NCBI GenBank assembly: GCA_013396915.1
Contig: VWZL01000192.1
Location: forward strand, 866,792-930,791
Source: Stercorarius parasiticus
Lineage: Eukaryota > Chordata > Aves > Charadriiformes > Stercorariidae
Length of the DNA: 64,000 nucleotides
Direction: 5' to 3'
The position numbers and the translations under genes are program-made. Below the pieces are notes generated by a model. That model saw nothing but the letters and a program-made list of their open reading frames with translations. It was not told where the DNA came from and made no database searches. Shown in pieces: positions 37,371 to 49,623 of the stretch (position 1 is the stretch's first letter; every line of letters begins with the position of its first letter).

Positions 37371-40300
37371 GGACAGGGGGAAATATCAGTAATCAATATT
37401 ATTATGTTCCAGTGCTATGCAGCATCACTCTGATCTGGATTCCCACGTTGAAATACAGGATGATGTTTTGTTTTTCACAAAGTATATCTCACACTTTTCT
37501 TTCAGCTCTACATTCCTATGGACCTCAATGGTCTTACTACATCTCACAAGCTAAATTTTATTTTTTAAAATTGTGCTTAGCAGTTTTCAAACACTTCAAT
37601 ACATTTTTAATCACTTCCTAAAACTGAAAAGGGTGCAATTGAAAATAGTTTTAATTTTGATTACAGCATTAAGCGGATCAATATTTTGCCGGTTCCTGCA
37701 GCCTATCCATATCTGTTTGAAAAAAGGAATATTCTTACTACCACTTTTGAGATGGGAATGGAGAAAATAAAAGTTCACAAATTTTCAGTTCAAAGAGTTG
37801 AGATTTGAAGGCAAAACTTCTGTCTGTTTTCTAGAGCAAGACACCTCATCTCACATGCACCCTGAGCTGAACCTCTAAGTATACAATATTCCTCAGACAA
37901 ACAATCCATGCCCCTACCCCCCACTCCTTATCAAGTTTTAATCCTTCAATAATGCTCACAATTTTGTGAGAAGTCAAAACTTCTTCAGAGGAAGTGGAGG
38001 GGTCAGGTGAGGTTATTTTCTTTGCTGAAATCAAAATGTGAAGCTAGACCTTTCCATGAGCTAAATCCCTTCTACTTCTTCTTTGTAGACAAAATACTTA
38101 GGATCAGGTCTTTGTTATAAGTTTCCCTGTGATAGGTATATGGTATCATAAACTTAGCTCATAGGAGATAAGATTTTTATAATTTTAAGCTTGTATTGTT
38201 TATAATGCAATACTGTTATATTTCTTTCTTAGTGTCCTCAGTTCATTTAAGGTGTCCTCATCACCCTCAAAGACTATAAAGATTTCATCTGGGTAATCTT
38301 GACCTGCACATAATTATATGGAAAACTAGTAAGTAAAAAGTAAACTGTAACATTTGGAAACAACTTAGTTTTTTTTTTTAGTCTCGGAGGTCTAGTGGTG
38401 AACTAACCTCACCTAGTCCAGCAATAATATGCTGGCAAAATGAATTTACCTCTGCCTCTCAAATTCTTCTGACAAATATCAAACACTTGTTACACAACAT
38501 GCAATATCAAATAATGTTTCTCTATAGCATAGTTTGCCCATGAACTGGGCAATTAGCTGGAAGTAAGCAGCCATTACCATTTCCATGAACTTGCAAACAG
38601 GGTGGTAACTCTTAAAATAAAACGTCAAATTTTTAAGGAGCTGTTTGTAACAAAGAAAGCATCTCTAATAGGGAAAATGTTCTCAGAAAAAAATGCTCTC
38701 AGATTAAAAAATTACTGCATTTTGGCTAACAAAAAAATCCAGATTATATGTAAATTTCACAGGGTTTAATTGAGACAGTCAATCAAATAAAGCATTTGAG
38801 AGAAAGGGTTATTCAGTATCTATGGAGCAGAAAGTGATAGTAAACTGTGAGGATTATTAAAGTAACAACACATCGACCATTACAACATGGAAAATAGTCT
38901 TATGTAAAATGAAGAGCTTGTAGCACAAAGGCAAAGCTAGACAAAGAAAGCAATTATGTTCTTATCTAATGACAATTGCAAAAGGAGAAGTCAAGTGTAA
39001 TATCATGTATTAAGAGGCAAAGTACCAAACATGAGGCCACAGCCATAATTTTTATTTCAGATGTGTAATTACATGAAGTCGTAAGACAACACAAAAAAAA
39101 GAAACCTTTTTTTTTTTCCAGCTCTGTGATTAGTTCTTGTTAAATCACTAGCTTTCTTTTGGGTTCAATTCTGAATGGAAATAAAATTTAATCAACAGCT
39201 ACGTTACTTAGCTTTGCTCTGTAAAGTTTTGGTGGATTGATTCAGCTTTCCCCCTGTCCATGCAACAAATCAGAGAAATAAGGAGAGCAATTCAAGTAAG
39301 AAAGATTCAGTCATTCTGAGTGGGATGTAAGTTGCTCCGTTTGGAATGAGAATTCCAGTGATCTTTTGAGTATTTTGGCTAAACGGTTATTATGAATTTA
39401 GTGAAGGCTTGCTATAGATTTTAATGTTCCTTATTCTGTTCTCTTTATTGAATAAGGAAGCTCCAACCCCCAACCACCATAAAATTGTCTAAGACCTGTT
39501 TACCTTAAACTGGACTCATATAAAGAAAAATTAGCCCCTTATTGGCTAGCTGGCAACATTTAACATTTTGGTAATTGTGATAATTATTATTGCCTTATAT
39601 ATATTTTATTAAAGACATCAAGTTTTTATCTTTGTACCAGCAATAGCAGATCAGGATAAACATTTGAACCAAATCAGCACGGAAGAAACTGAAAGACAGG
39701 TTTTTGTAGGGAGCTGGCATAGGGTGGTGACCGTAGGTATATAACGTCACTAAGAAATAACAGAACAATTGAACCAGTTCAGAAAATATTGGGATTCAGG
39801 CTCCCATCTGTGTGTACAAGTAGCGCCAGTAAGAAGGGTGGTTTCTTCATGGCACACGATCATATTCTGAGTCACTGCTGAACATACTGACTATATACAA
39901 CGCCATCGCACAAAAACATCTAACACCAAGGCCTTCAATTCTGTAAAACAGAAAGGAAGTCATACTTATTTGTGTTACTGTATTACACAAGAGGCCAGTA
40001 ACAAGGACGAGCCCCCATAGTGCTCGTCTCAGTACAAACACAGAACAAAGAGACTGCCCAGGTCAGGAGTTTACAATCTAAATATAGCTCTTGATTTGTA
40101 GCGGTCTGGGTAAAAATTGTCTGTTCAGTCTGGACAGCACTGGTTTAGCATGTGCATCACATTCTTTTTTTCCATTCTGCTTTCCAAGACCAATCAGGAG
40201 GGATCAACTAAGAAGCACAGTTCAGGCAGAATAGACTTACTATTTTCATTTTCTCCTACATAAATAATGCAATGTTATTATGGAAAGAAATAGAAAAAGA

Positions 40301-40380
40301 TTATCCTCTTTTTAGTTCCAGTCCCTGGATGAAGGTTGAAAAATATATTATTGTAGTTCGCAATGTTACACTTGCAGAGA
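37370..40380. other. AT-rich non-coding stretch
   Basis: No exon, RNA gene or transposon family recognised. An 11-base T run lies at 39107-39117. Open frames are short and anonymous. Confidence 0.6.
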
Positions 40381-40620
40381 GAATTTGAATATCAATAAGC
40401 AGAGAGATTTTTAAATGGATATTTACATATAATATCACTGTATGTTTACATTTAATATCATATTGGATTTAATTTTATTATGTTCAAGAATGCAATTGGG
40501 TGAAGAATAAACACTGTGGGATGTTATCTCATTGATATGCAGAATCAATATGATAATCAAGTTGCTGATATAAACTCATAAGAAAAAGCTTCTGACATTT
40601 CATCTAGGATCCCTAATTTC
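40380..40620. repeat. AT-rich block with imperfect 23-bp-period duplication
   Basis: TTTACATATAATATCA (40422-40437) recurs as TTTACATTTAATATCA (40445-40460), one base different, giving a 23-base period. The surrounding bases are rich in ATCAATA/TGATAT words. The texture could be a regulatory block or simple AT-rich drift. Confidence 0.5.
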
Positions 40621-41413
40621 ATATTTACAATGTGGTGTGAAACCATATACTGCAGTCTTACTGTTTAATTAGGAAGATTACTCTTGTATCAATTTTTTTT
40701 TTCCTAATTACTTTTGCTCTCCTTTCAAATCATGGAAGACTAATATTGGCTTCTACCAAAAAGTCATGAAGAATTTTTTTTTTAAAAAAGTTTAATTAAC
40801 AAATATAAGGTGAATACATAAAACAAAAGATCATCCTAAACCTATGCTACAATCCTTGTGAGAAGGATGTTCGTCTTTATGAGTCAGAGTGGATAGCATG
40901 TATTTCCAATATCCTAAACAACTGTGAGTTGTGAAAGAAATTGGACCGGGTATGCCTTGTATTCTTAGCAAAAATATAGCCAGGCATGATGATAGGAGGT
41001 ATATGTTTGATGCTGTATTTTAGGGAAGTCCTTTCCCTATTTTCACTATCACTTGACTCATTTATTTAACAAGTGCAATTATTCTTTTCCTTGCATTTGG
41101 ACAAATAAGCCTCCAATACCTTCAATGGTGGTGTTACACCATTGTTCAATGTTACGTGTTCAGTAACAGGTTGGCTGGAATACATACCTAGCAGCTCCTC
41201 AGAAACCGAAATACAAAAAACAATGCACTTTCCTTAAGATCACAGCCAGTATCTATAGGCTGGATCTATTGCATGACATCCATAAGGTGGTTAGTGTCAA
41301 GCTTGGACATCTAGAACCAACGGCAGTAGTGCCTGGTGCAGGGAACATACCAGAGCTGGGGACTTGCTGTGGTTTTGAGGCTGGAGAATAGTCTGCTTTA
41401 TCTGGAGATGTTT
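40620..41413. other. AT-rich non-coding stretch
   Basis: Nothing recognised apart from T and A runs near 40690-40790. The CR1 at 41414 follows. Confidence 0.6.
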
Positions 41414-41768
41414 CATCATAGAATGGTTGTGATCATCTAGTTCCAACCCCCCTGCCATGAGTGTTGGAACACCTCCATGGCAGGGACACCTCCCACTACC
41501 CCAGGTTGCTCAAAGCCCCATCCAGCCTGGCCTTGAACACCTCCAGGGATGGGGCATTTACAGCTTCCCTAGGCAACCCATTCCAGTATCTCACCACCCT
41601 CATAGTGAAAAATTTCTTTCTGATATCCAATCTAAATCTACCCTCTTCTAGTTTGAAGCCATTACCCTTCATCCTGTCACTACATGCCCTTGAAAAAAGT
41701 CCCTCTCCAACTTTCTTGTAGGCCCCAAAAAGCAATATATCCGTAAAGGTCTGGGCACTGGAAGGCCT
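41414..41768 (-). mobile_element. CR1 LINE, 5'-truncated, minus strand, with internal deletion and duplication
   Basis: Read in reverse, this is the 3' end of a CR1 element. The minus-strand frame within 41496-41801 shows ORF2 C-terminal motifs: [59 protein letters not shown] and GALSNL. Compared with the intact tip at 49123, about 19 bases are missing between CATAGAATGGTT and GATCATCTAG. A roughly 20-base imperfect duplication is present where CCATGAGTGTTGGAACACCT is followed by CCATGGCAGGGACACCT. It belongs to the same subfamily as the copies at 49.1 and 52.5 kb. It lacks the catalytic domains and is inactive. The far end near 41768 is blurred by substitutions. Confidence 0.94.
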
Positions 41769-44440
41769 ATGAACCAAATGTTCGGATCTATTCAGATCCA
41801 CCTTTAAATGTTACTAGCAAATAGTTCACTCTCCCCCTGGATCATCTCTCAGGGCAATATTCCACACAGGGCAGATATGTTACCCCTGCAGTGGACTAAG
41901 CAAAGATGACAGTGACAAACTGTCTTTCGTGCATGTCTTCAGTGATGTGAGAACACCTCATGAAATATGCTTCTCTGTCTGAATTAAACAAGCTTATCCT
42001 TTTGCAAACTATTCTACAAAAAGTTATGAAAGCCGAATGTCTCTCAAACTGATATATCATTAAAGCTTCTACAACATTCCAGGCATTGCCACTAGTAATT
42101 TTGTGAGTTAGGATTGATTGGGTCTCTATTCAAGAATAAAAAACGAGTGGTGTGCCAAGAATGTTGACAAGAAGCGATATGAATCCAGCCTTATCTCAGT
42201 GTTATTGCTCTTGCCAGTCGCTATCTTACTATTAAGATAAAGCAAGTTACCCCGGCGTGTAAGCTACTGATTGAAGGCTGGATAATGATTTCTGGATTTC
42301 TCACTGCAGCTGCAATATTGGAGAGAGTCTGGAAGAAGATGGATTGGCAAATTGCAAATTTACGTTTTAGGATGTGCACATAAAAAGCAATTTAATGAAT
42401 TTATATACCTGTTCATATATGTACTTCTCCCTGTCTTTCATTGGCATAAACAAATGGCATCTACTCTTCATAAATAGGTGCACATAAACATGTCATCTCT
42501 GCTTGTTGGTATGGCATTTTAGGTGTACAGAAATATTTAAACATAAAAAAGAGATTACTTCTGTTCTGAATCATCCCATTAGAGTGATATACATCTCAAT
42601 ATTCGGGAAGCATCAGTGTAGCTTACATGTTGTATGCCTATAAGCACTGTATGCATATATGTGAAATTTATATGGGGACAATCCAATCCCATAAAACGTT
42701 TCATGCTTTTAAGTGGCTTTTGGATCATTCCCTGTATATATTTCTTGTCTAGATGCAGGAGAATTTAATACTTTTTTTTTCCTTGTTGGCTGTCTGATAA
42801 GTTATGGTTACAACAAGCAGGAGCTGTGCTGGGGGAAAAGAGGCTATGAGATTCCAGAAATTTATGTGTTCCAAGCAAGAATTAAAGTAAGACTGTAAAG
42901 TTTTTCGAAAAGATAGAGGCAGACCTCATGAGGCAGATCTCACAGGACAGTAATAGAACATTCCAGCATGGTGCTAAAGGCAAACTCCTCCTATGCATAA
43001 TTCAGATCAGAAATCTGAAGCTGTTTCCACACCTTACATTCACTCCCTAACCATCAAGTTATTAACAGTTTTGGAGTGACGTTTGCTTTTACTTCTTTTG
43101 TGAGAGCTTATTTCCTAACAAAACTGCCACGTGTTTTCAAGAATTCTATGTTTTTTCAGGAAAACTTATTTTACTGGAAGATCCTCGACCAACTCTGCAA
43201 GACACCTTTCAGTTTCAAAGTCGGATGTCTCCCAAGTTACTCTGGCTTCGTCCTGGTGAAGCAAGGATGTGCTCAGGATCCTATATGTGCTTACAAAACA
43301 TTTAACACAGCAGAGCATGGGCTGAGTTAGGCTTTCAGATGTTAACATAATATTTTAAAACTTACAAAGCTTGGTACCGCCCTTTGTATTCAATGGGCAG
43401 CAAAATAACTCATTTAAACTCTTATACTGAGAAAGGATTAATCTTCTAGATATACTTTTTCAGGAAGACAGGACCATAGGAACAGTCTTCCCTAACACTA
43501 TCCTACAATTCTTGCAGGATTCTTAACCCATCAGAAATATTTATCTTGTTTTTTCTCATTGTCCTAACCATTCATATTTGAGGATGTTGTTTAAACTTTA
43601 CCCACAATAAAATTATGACGTATTGCCTTGGAGAAAAAGCCCACTCATAAACATCTTCAACATTAAGTCTATACTGAGTTAAAGAGCTAACAACAAATGT
43701 GCACAATTTGTATCTTCATTAGATGTTTGCAACACACCACTCTGTACAATTGACCAAAAAAAACCCAAAACCGCAGATGTTTTTCCTCCTACTGTACTAT
43801 TTCAGGTAGAAACTGATGCTCTTATTTACGGTAAACAGACTAGTTGCTATGATTTCTTTCTTCGTATTATTATTTTCAAAAGCTCAAAGCCCTGACTTCC
43901 ATAAAAATTTTGGGGTTGGGGGTTTTTTTAGTGTTAGCTTATAGCTGTGAAATCAACACTGTTCTACTTCTTAGTCTTGGACTAAGCAGCTGACAGAATT
44001 GTCCTTCAAACTTTGTCCAGCCTGCCCACACTAGGCTTTAATGTCAGTGTCCACTTCTTAAAACGGAGCTAAAAAGCAAATATACTGTATGGTATGAAAT
44101 CAGAAATAGCTAATGGATTGCTGCCAACCTTCATCATTATGACAGCTTTTGGATTTGTTTTATTAATTGATTGCATTAAAGGATTGTCCGATCTAAGTCT
44201 TTTCCAGTTTTTAATTAGTGTTTAATGGATTTCAGGAAAACAATATTCTAATCTGTACTGGTAAAAAATCATACAGTTTGGTGTGAAATTCAGAAAAGGA
44301 AGTTAAGACACTGCCTACCTACGGTGGGTAGGTCTAAGTGTTTCATAAAGTCTTATGTAGGCTCTGTTTACATTGCATATATCATACTTATATAAGCTGG
44401 CATCCTCTACAGACCTCAGAATCCCTTGTAGACTGTAAGC
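41769..44440. other. AT-rich non-coding stretch
   Basis: No gene or repeat family recognised. Homeodomain-like words cluster lightly near 44150-44230 (TTATTAATTGATTGC, TTTTTAATTAGTG). Open frames of 60-84 codons are anonymous. Confidence 0.6.
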
Positions 44441-44441
44441 A

Positions 44442-44735
44442 AGCAGTATTATCTCCATTTTTTACACTTGGAAATTTAGGAATAGAGGCTAATCTGAAGT
44501 TCTGTTTAGCATAAAAGCTTTTCATCCAGAGTTTTATATTCGCTGTTTCTCTCCAGTGTGTTGGTATTTCTGAAGAATAATACATATATTATACACACAG
44601 CACTTGCAAGAATGAAATTTTTCCTTCATTCTATGCATAGAAGCTGAGGAATAAAAAGGAAAAGCGACTTTGCTAAAGCTGGGCAGATGAAGTGTGGCAG
44701 AATACACATCCAGCATCTTATAAGTCTCCTTCTCA
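44442..44735 (+). repeat. MIR-like SINE fossil in two pieces, plus strand
   Basis: Piece one (44442-44492: GCAGTATTATCTCCATTTTT, then ACTTGGAAATTTAGGAA) resembles the MIR stretch 'TATTATCCCCATTTTACAGATGAGGAAACTGAGG'. Piece two (44643-44735: GCTGAGGAATAAAAAGG, GCGACTTTGCTAAAGCTGGG, AGTGTGGCAGAATACACATC, TAAGTCTCC) resembles the following stretch 'CTGAGG...GTGACTTGCCCAAGGTCAC...AGTGGCAGAGC...'. The order and strand agree, with about 150 unrelated bases between. Both are highly diverged, so the call is tentative. Confidence 0.4.
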
Positions 44736-44739
44736 TCAA

Positions 44740-46720
44740 GTGTGGAATCCTGGATTTATTCTTAGCATTCTGTTTTAACCAAGAGCTTCCTATTACTTGT
44801 TAAATGCTGACAGATGTCTTCAGATCTGAAGATCACTCTTGTTGTGAGGAGCTTATTCGCTAAGTAGACAGTGTGAAATGGAATGCCTAAATCCCTGTTC
44901 CACCTAAATTGGGACTAAGGCTTCAAAAACCTAAATCCCACTCAATGATCCAGTCTGCCTCATTTCCAGGAGACTCTACAAGTAAAAATATAGACATTCA
45001 TTAGGCATCTCTTTACTCAATACCTAACTTTAATTACCCAAATACGCTCAGAAATGTTTGCTGTGCAGAGTTGGAAAACATCACTTGCTGTAGTTTCTGG
45101 TTTAGTCAATCATGCACACTGCGATGATGTGCCCAGAGAAGCCCCAGGGCTAGAAATGGACAGGACCACAATAGCGTGAGTGTTGTACAACTTCGCATAA
45201 TATTAGGACATGAAGCCTTTTGGGTGAGAATGCCTTCCATTCCACCATTTACATTACTTGTTCTTTGTAAGAACAACAGACAAGAACAAAATCTCCCATG
45301 GCAAATCCTTGAAAATCCTTTGGCTGCCCAGTTTCAGCTGGATTTCCTCATAAACTCTGATTTCTGGCCCATGATTTGCGCTTATAGGCATACAGTGCTT
45401 CATCTTCAAGATATTCTCACTCATAACATTCCAAAACCTCAAAATTGGGCATTCAAAGTTGGACTGCATTTTAAGACGTGATGATCTCTCCCCATTAACC
45501 ATATACATTGGGTACAAACTGAGTTGGACTTGTTTTCTTCTCTTCCCCATTTCCTTTTCTCCCCAGGTTTACATTCTCAAAAGTTCACTAAGACAATGCT
45601 AATATTTGACATTGAAATCCTCCCAGTAAATATCCATCACAAGTCTCCCAAATCTCATGTTCCGTCATCTGCTATTTTTCAGGTTTGTCTTCTTAACTTA
45701 ATGATTTGGAATAGCTGATTTTAAAGCTGAGCCTTGGGTAGAAATTTTGAAGGTGAGAAGGCGGTTAAACATCCTCAGCCTGATGGAGCTCACACCTGCA
45801 CCACAGAATGCCCTAATTATTCAGGTTTGGAGTATTCTAAGGAACAAAATATCAGAATGGGAAGTGGTGTGAAAGCAAGGACTTTTAGGCAGAGCAAGGA
45901 AATGTTAATGAGAAAGGACAACAGAGACGAAAACAGCTCAGAATTTGAAAGGGAAGAGACCAAATTTGTAGCTAGGAGAGACTCTGAAAGGATGAAGCTC
46001 CCTGTTAACTAATCCAGATCTCATTGATGTTTTCTTATTTTTTTGCTGCTGAAGTCAGAAGGAGCACAATATACCAATATTTCACAGCGCTGCTAATTTT
46101 CTGCTCAGGCTGCAGCCTTCTCTTTACAAATGTGTCATAACTTAACTTGTAAACTACTGATTATGAAACTATGCTAAATAACATGTTAATGCAAAATTTT
46201 ATCTGTCTGTACCAATTTTTATTAATCTGGCATACACATGTGCCTATGCCAAATTATAAAATATGTCAGTTGTTCCATTGATTTACAGTATGAATTACAG
46301 ACTGTCACAGCTTAAATTACTTCAGGGTGTGCAACAGTGCTTGGACTCACAGTTTCATCATTCAGGATTAGTCATTAAGATACTGAGATAATGCTAAAAT
46401 TTCAATCCCCCATATGTGGTGAGCAACTCTATAGGGCAATGTGTGGTGTAAATGAGGTAAAATCAGAGCAAAGGCTGTAAATCTTCAGGAATTTAGTATG
46501 CAGTTAGCAGCATGTAGATCCATGAATGTGATTAACAGTCTCATGCAAGTAAGGCAGCTCCTCTAGCTGTCAAGATTTTCACAAAGCAAAACCCAATTAC
46601 ACATAAACAGATCTTGAATTCTCCCTCTGGGCTTGTGTTTCTCTTAGCTATAGATTTTCATTCTTACTTTTTTTTTTTTTCAAATTTAATATTTAATACA
46701 TCTAAAGGTTGCCATTTTAT
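44740..46720. other. Non-coding stretch with possible old repeat words
   Basis: 44880-45020 has words such as GAATGCCTAAATCCCTGTTC, AAACCTAAATCCCACTCAATG and CATTAGGCATC that recall the TTAGGCACCTAA-type old repeats elsewhere in the window. A 13-base T run lies at 46668-46680. Overlapping frames on both strands at 45176-45550 are anonymous. Confidence 0.5.
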
Positions 46721-46920
46721 TGAGGAATTCAGACAGCATAATCCCCTGGGTGGCTTTCTTTGATCATATGTGGTACATTTTAAAATGAATATATTGACAG
46801 CCTATTATAACATGCTTTGTCTTGTAAATTAATTTTCAGTTAGTTTTTAATGTACGTCAAATATGGATTGTAATCAGTTCTTATGTTGGTGTTTTAATAT
46901 CATGACCGCTTCTCTCATAA
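46720..46920. other. Complex AT-rich block, candidate conserved non-coding element
   Basis: The block reads as unique sequence with clustered factor-like words: ACAGCATAATCCCCTGGG, TTGATCATATG, GTAAATTAATTTTCAGTTAG, GATTGTAATCAG. No frame is open and no transposon signature is visible. Possible regulatory element by texture alone. Confidence 0.22.
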
Positions 46921-46979
46921 AAGGACAAAAACCTTCTGTAAATGGCTCAGGCCTACTGTGAAGTAAAGCTTATCATTTC

Positions 46980-48140
46980 TTCCCAAAGGACACAAGCGAA
47001 GGTCACCTGGGACAAGGTTCATGTGCCTTAACTTAGGCATCTAAAAATTACTTCTCTAAATCTGAACTACACGTGTTCCCTGCATAGTCTACAGAAAGAA
47101 ATGATTACTCCTTAAGGGTTATTAATTTTCTCCAAAACAGTCAATTTTTGCTAGGTCAAATGAATTATTGTCTGAAGGTACCTATTTCTCTCTAGTGACT
47201 CCAGAAAGAGCCTCTATCGTCTAGCTTAGACCTCAACAACACACTTCTTAAACACGTAGGATAGGAGTCAGTTGCTTAAAATAGGTGCCCAGGGTCATTT
47301 GAGACACATTCTGGTATCCAAAACATGCATATGGGGTGGCAGATATGATGCAGGGCCTACAGCAGGCCCATGATCTTGTAAACTAGAAACTAGAGGCCAG
47401 ACAAAATAACCCAGAACACATAATGAATACTAAATGTCTATTTGAGGCAGCTGAGTTCTATCCCTGATTTTAGGTGACATCTATTCCACCCCAAGTGACT
47501 TCAGCAAATCGGTGGGGGAGTAAAGGATTACCTTTGCTCCCTAGAGTGCTGGTTTAAGGTTAGGCAACTCACATTCCATAGGTTTGAGATTAAGATGTTG
47601 AAATTTAGATGTCAACATACAGTTGTGCATCTGTGAGCTGTGTAGCTGAGTTCTCATGACCACCAGTTGCCCATATGTATATATCTTCTGCAACCTGTGC
47701 TGCTGAAGTGTATCTTACCCATTCACACATGTCGGTGGCTATGATGCAGGACTTATGAGAGACTTATATGCCCATCTGGACCGGTAGCTGAAGAGCAGAT
47801 GAGGCACTGGTGGCATCTCCAATAACCTCAATGCCAACATGTGGGCAGATGGATCAAGCCCCTCTTGATACGGCCATTGGAGTCTAGACAATACAGAGTA
47901 AATCCCACAAGAAGTACTTGCATGTCCTCAGATGAATCACACCTTAGACAACTGATTTTGTTAGATCTCCATTAACTGTTGTGAAGGATCTGGCAACTAG
48001 TGCACATGTAAGTACCTCAGTCTGCAATGGAATCAATCCAATATCAAAAGCTGATTGAACTTTGGTTTGCGCAACATGAGGTACTTCCCATCTAATCCTC
48101 TCTACACAAGGTCCACATTTCTGAATGTATTTCCCCCTTA
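46980..48140. repeat. Long degenerate repeat-like segment, family not named
   Basis: Features include AACTTAGGCATCTAAAAA (about 47029-47046), AAAATAGGTGCCCAGG (47278), ATGGGGTGGCAGATATGATG (47331), GACAAAATAACCCAGAACAC (47401), GGTTTAAGGTTAGGCAACTC (47550) and a GTTGAAATTTAGATGTCAAC inverted repeat near 47597. The TTAGGCACCTAA-like vocabulary recurs around 18.6, 27.4 and 44.9 kb. The segment has no open frame. I think it is an ancient LTR or non-autonomous DNA element, but neither terminal repeats nor target duplications could be seen. Confidence 0.35.
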
Positions 48141-49122
48141 TTCATTATCAGTGTTAGAAGGGGGATAAGGCAATCCAGAGATCCCTTTCAGTTGGCTGTG
48201 ACTGTGACACGTATGTTGAAAGCCGTGGGACTAATCTGACTGTCTTGAAAAAGTTTGATAAAAGGGGCAATATCCTCTCCCCTAAAACAATATTTGCAAA
48301 ATGCCTCAGAAAAATCACTTATCTTCACAAAACCAAAGAAACCAGTTAAATACTGGCAGCAACATTAAAGGAATCCTCTGTTTAGCTGCTCAAATGAACA
48401 GATTTAAAAGTAACTTAAATCGCAGTCTGTATTTGCACAAGTACTTATGCTGAGTCTGGAGGGGCCTTTAATCTAGCAGACAGAGGCAGGATAAGGTCTA
48501 ATAATTGCATGCTGAAATCAGAAAAAGTTCAAACTACAATTAAAAGGAAACTCACTTATTTTTTAACTGTATAATGAGCTAACTTACTGGGGCAAATTAC
48601 TAAGTGTCATTGTAGTCCTTAAATCAAGATCACATATGCTTATAAAACATACATCTTAGTTAACAACATATAGTTGGGCTTGAGGCAGAAATCACAGATG
48701 AAGTATGGCCTGTGTTATGCAGGAACTGAGACTAGACAGACGTTGAACTATTTAATCATAATGGTCCTCTATAGCTTTAAAATCCATGACACCATTAATT
48801 TCATGCAATAGGCAAGATATGTTCATGTAAAATTAATTTCCTTAGGGTCTTTAACCCCACCTTCTCCTTGTACGCTAGTTTCTGCCCCTATCTGGGACTC
48901 AAGTCTGCTGCTGCTTTCTGAGAGACTGTAGTACTTCAAGAAACAAAAGCCAGGGTTTAACTTATCTCTACTTAAGTGCCAGTTTTTACATTACCTGAAA
49001 CAGTAGCTGACTGGAAGAATAGACACTTTCACACTTGCTTGTCCTAATATTTCATGGCCCAAATCTGAGTTGCCATATTTAGTGAGACATCTTCTCTTTT
49101 AGTCTAGCCGATATCACAGCCA
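48140..49122. other. AT-rich non-coding stretch
   Basis: No gene, RNA or repeat family recognised between the degenerate repeat segment and the CR1 tip. Confidence 0.6.
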
Positions 49123-49208
49123 CATAGAATCATAGAATGGTTTGGGTTGGAAGGGACCTTAAAGATCATCTAGTTCCAGCCCCCCTGCCATGGGCTAGGA
49201 CACCTTAG
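49123..49208 (-). mobile_element. CR1 LINE 3' tip, very short copy, minus strand
   Basis: The segment begins with two reversed octamer units (CATAGAATCATAGAATGG), then TTTGGGTTGGAAGGGACCTT, AAAGATCATCTAGTTCCAGC and CCCCCTGCCATGGGCTAGG. This is the terminal 3' untranslated region of CR1 with no coding part, so the insertion was truncated to about 85 bases or lost the rest later. Its intact tip serves as an internal reference for the deletion seen in the copy at 41414. Confidence 0.95.
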
Positions 49209-49623
49209 AAAGGAACCCCTGAAAGATCATCGATAGGGTCCTGCTTCTGGAGGTTTAGGTGACAACACAATATTTACTTAGGCATCCCTGGAGATATATG
49301 ACACCCCCTCCCTCGCCTTACCGAGAACTATTATATTTATGGGACAAAAAGAATTCCAAAGACTCAATTAACCATAGAGGAATTACACATTAAATGAGAT
49401 GCCCTTTAAAATGTAAGTGAGTAGGCATCTTCTTAGCAGCTCCTGCCTCGTTATTTGCTTTTCTGTCCAAAAGAGTGAATTAGCCTTTTAACAGGAGCAT
49501 CCTAGTGCCATTAATCTAATAGATACCTGGAAAATCATATTAAAAAGCATCTAGAAAACAATGAGCTTTGATAGTCCTTGAGTTCTAAAGAAGTCTATCA
49601 GTAAGCAACTTCAACACTGCCTC
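49209..49623. other. Unique non-coding sequence
   Basis: No gene seen. GAGGTTTAGGTGAC and TACTTAGGCATCCC (49250-49290) are again in the TTAGGCACC-like vocabulary. Confidence 0.5.
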
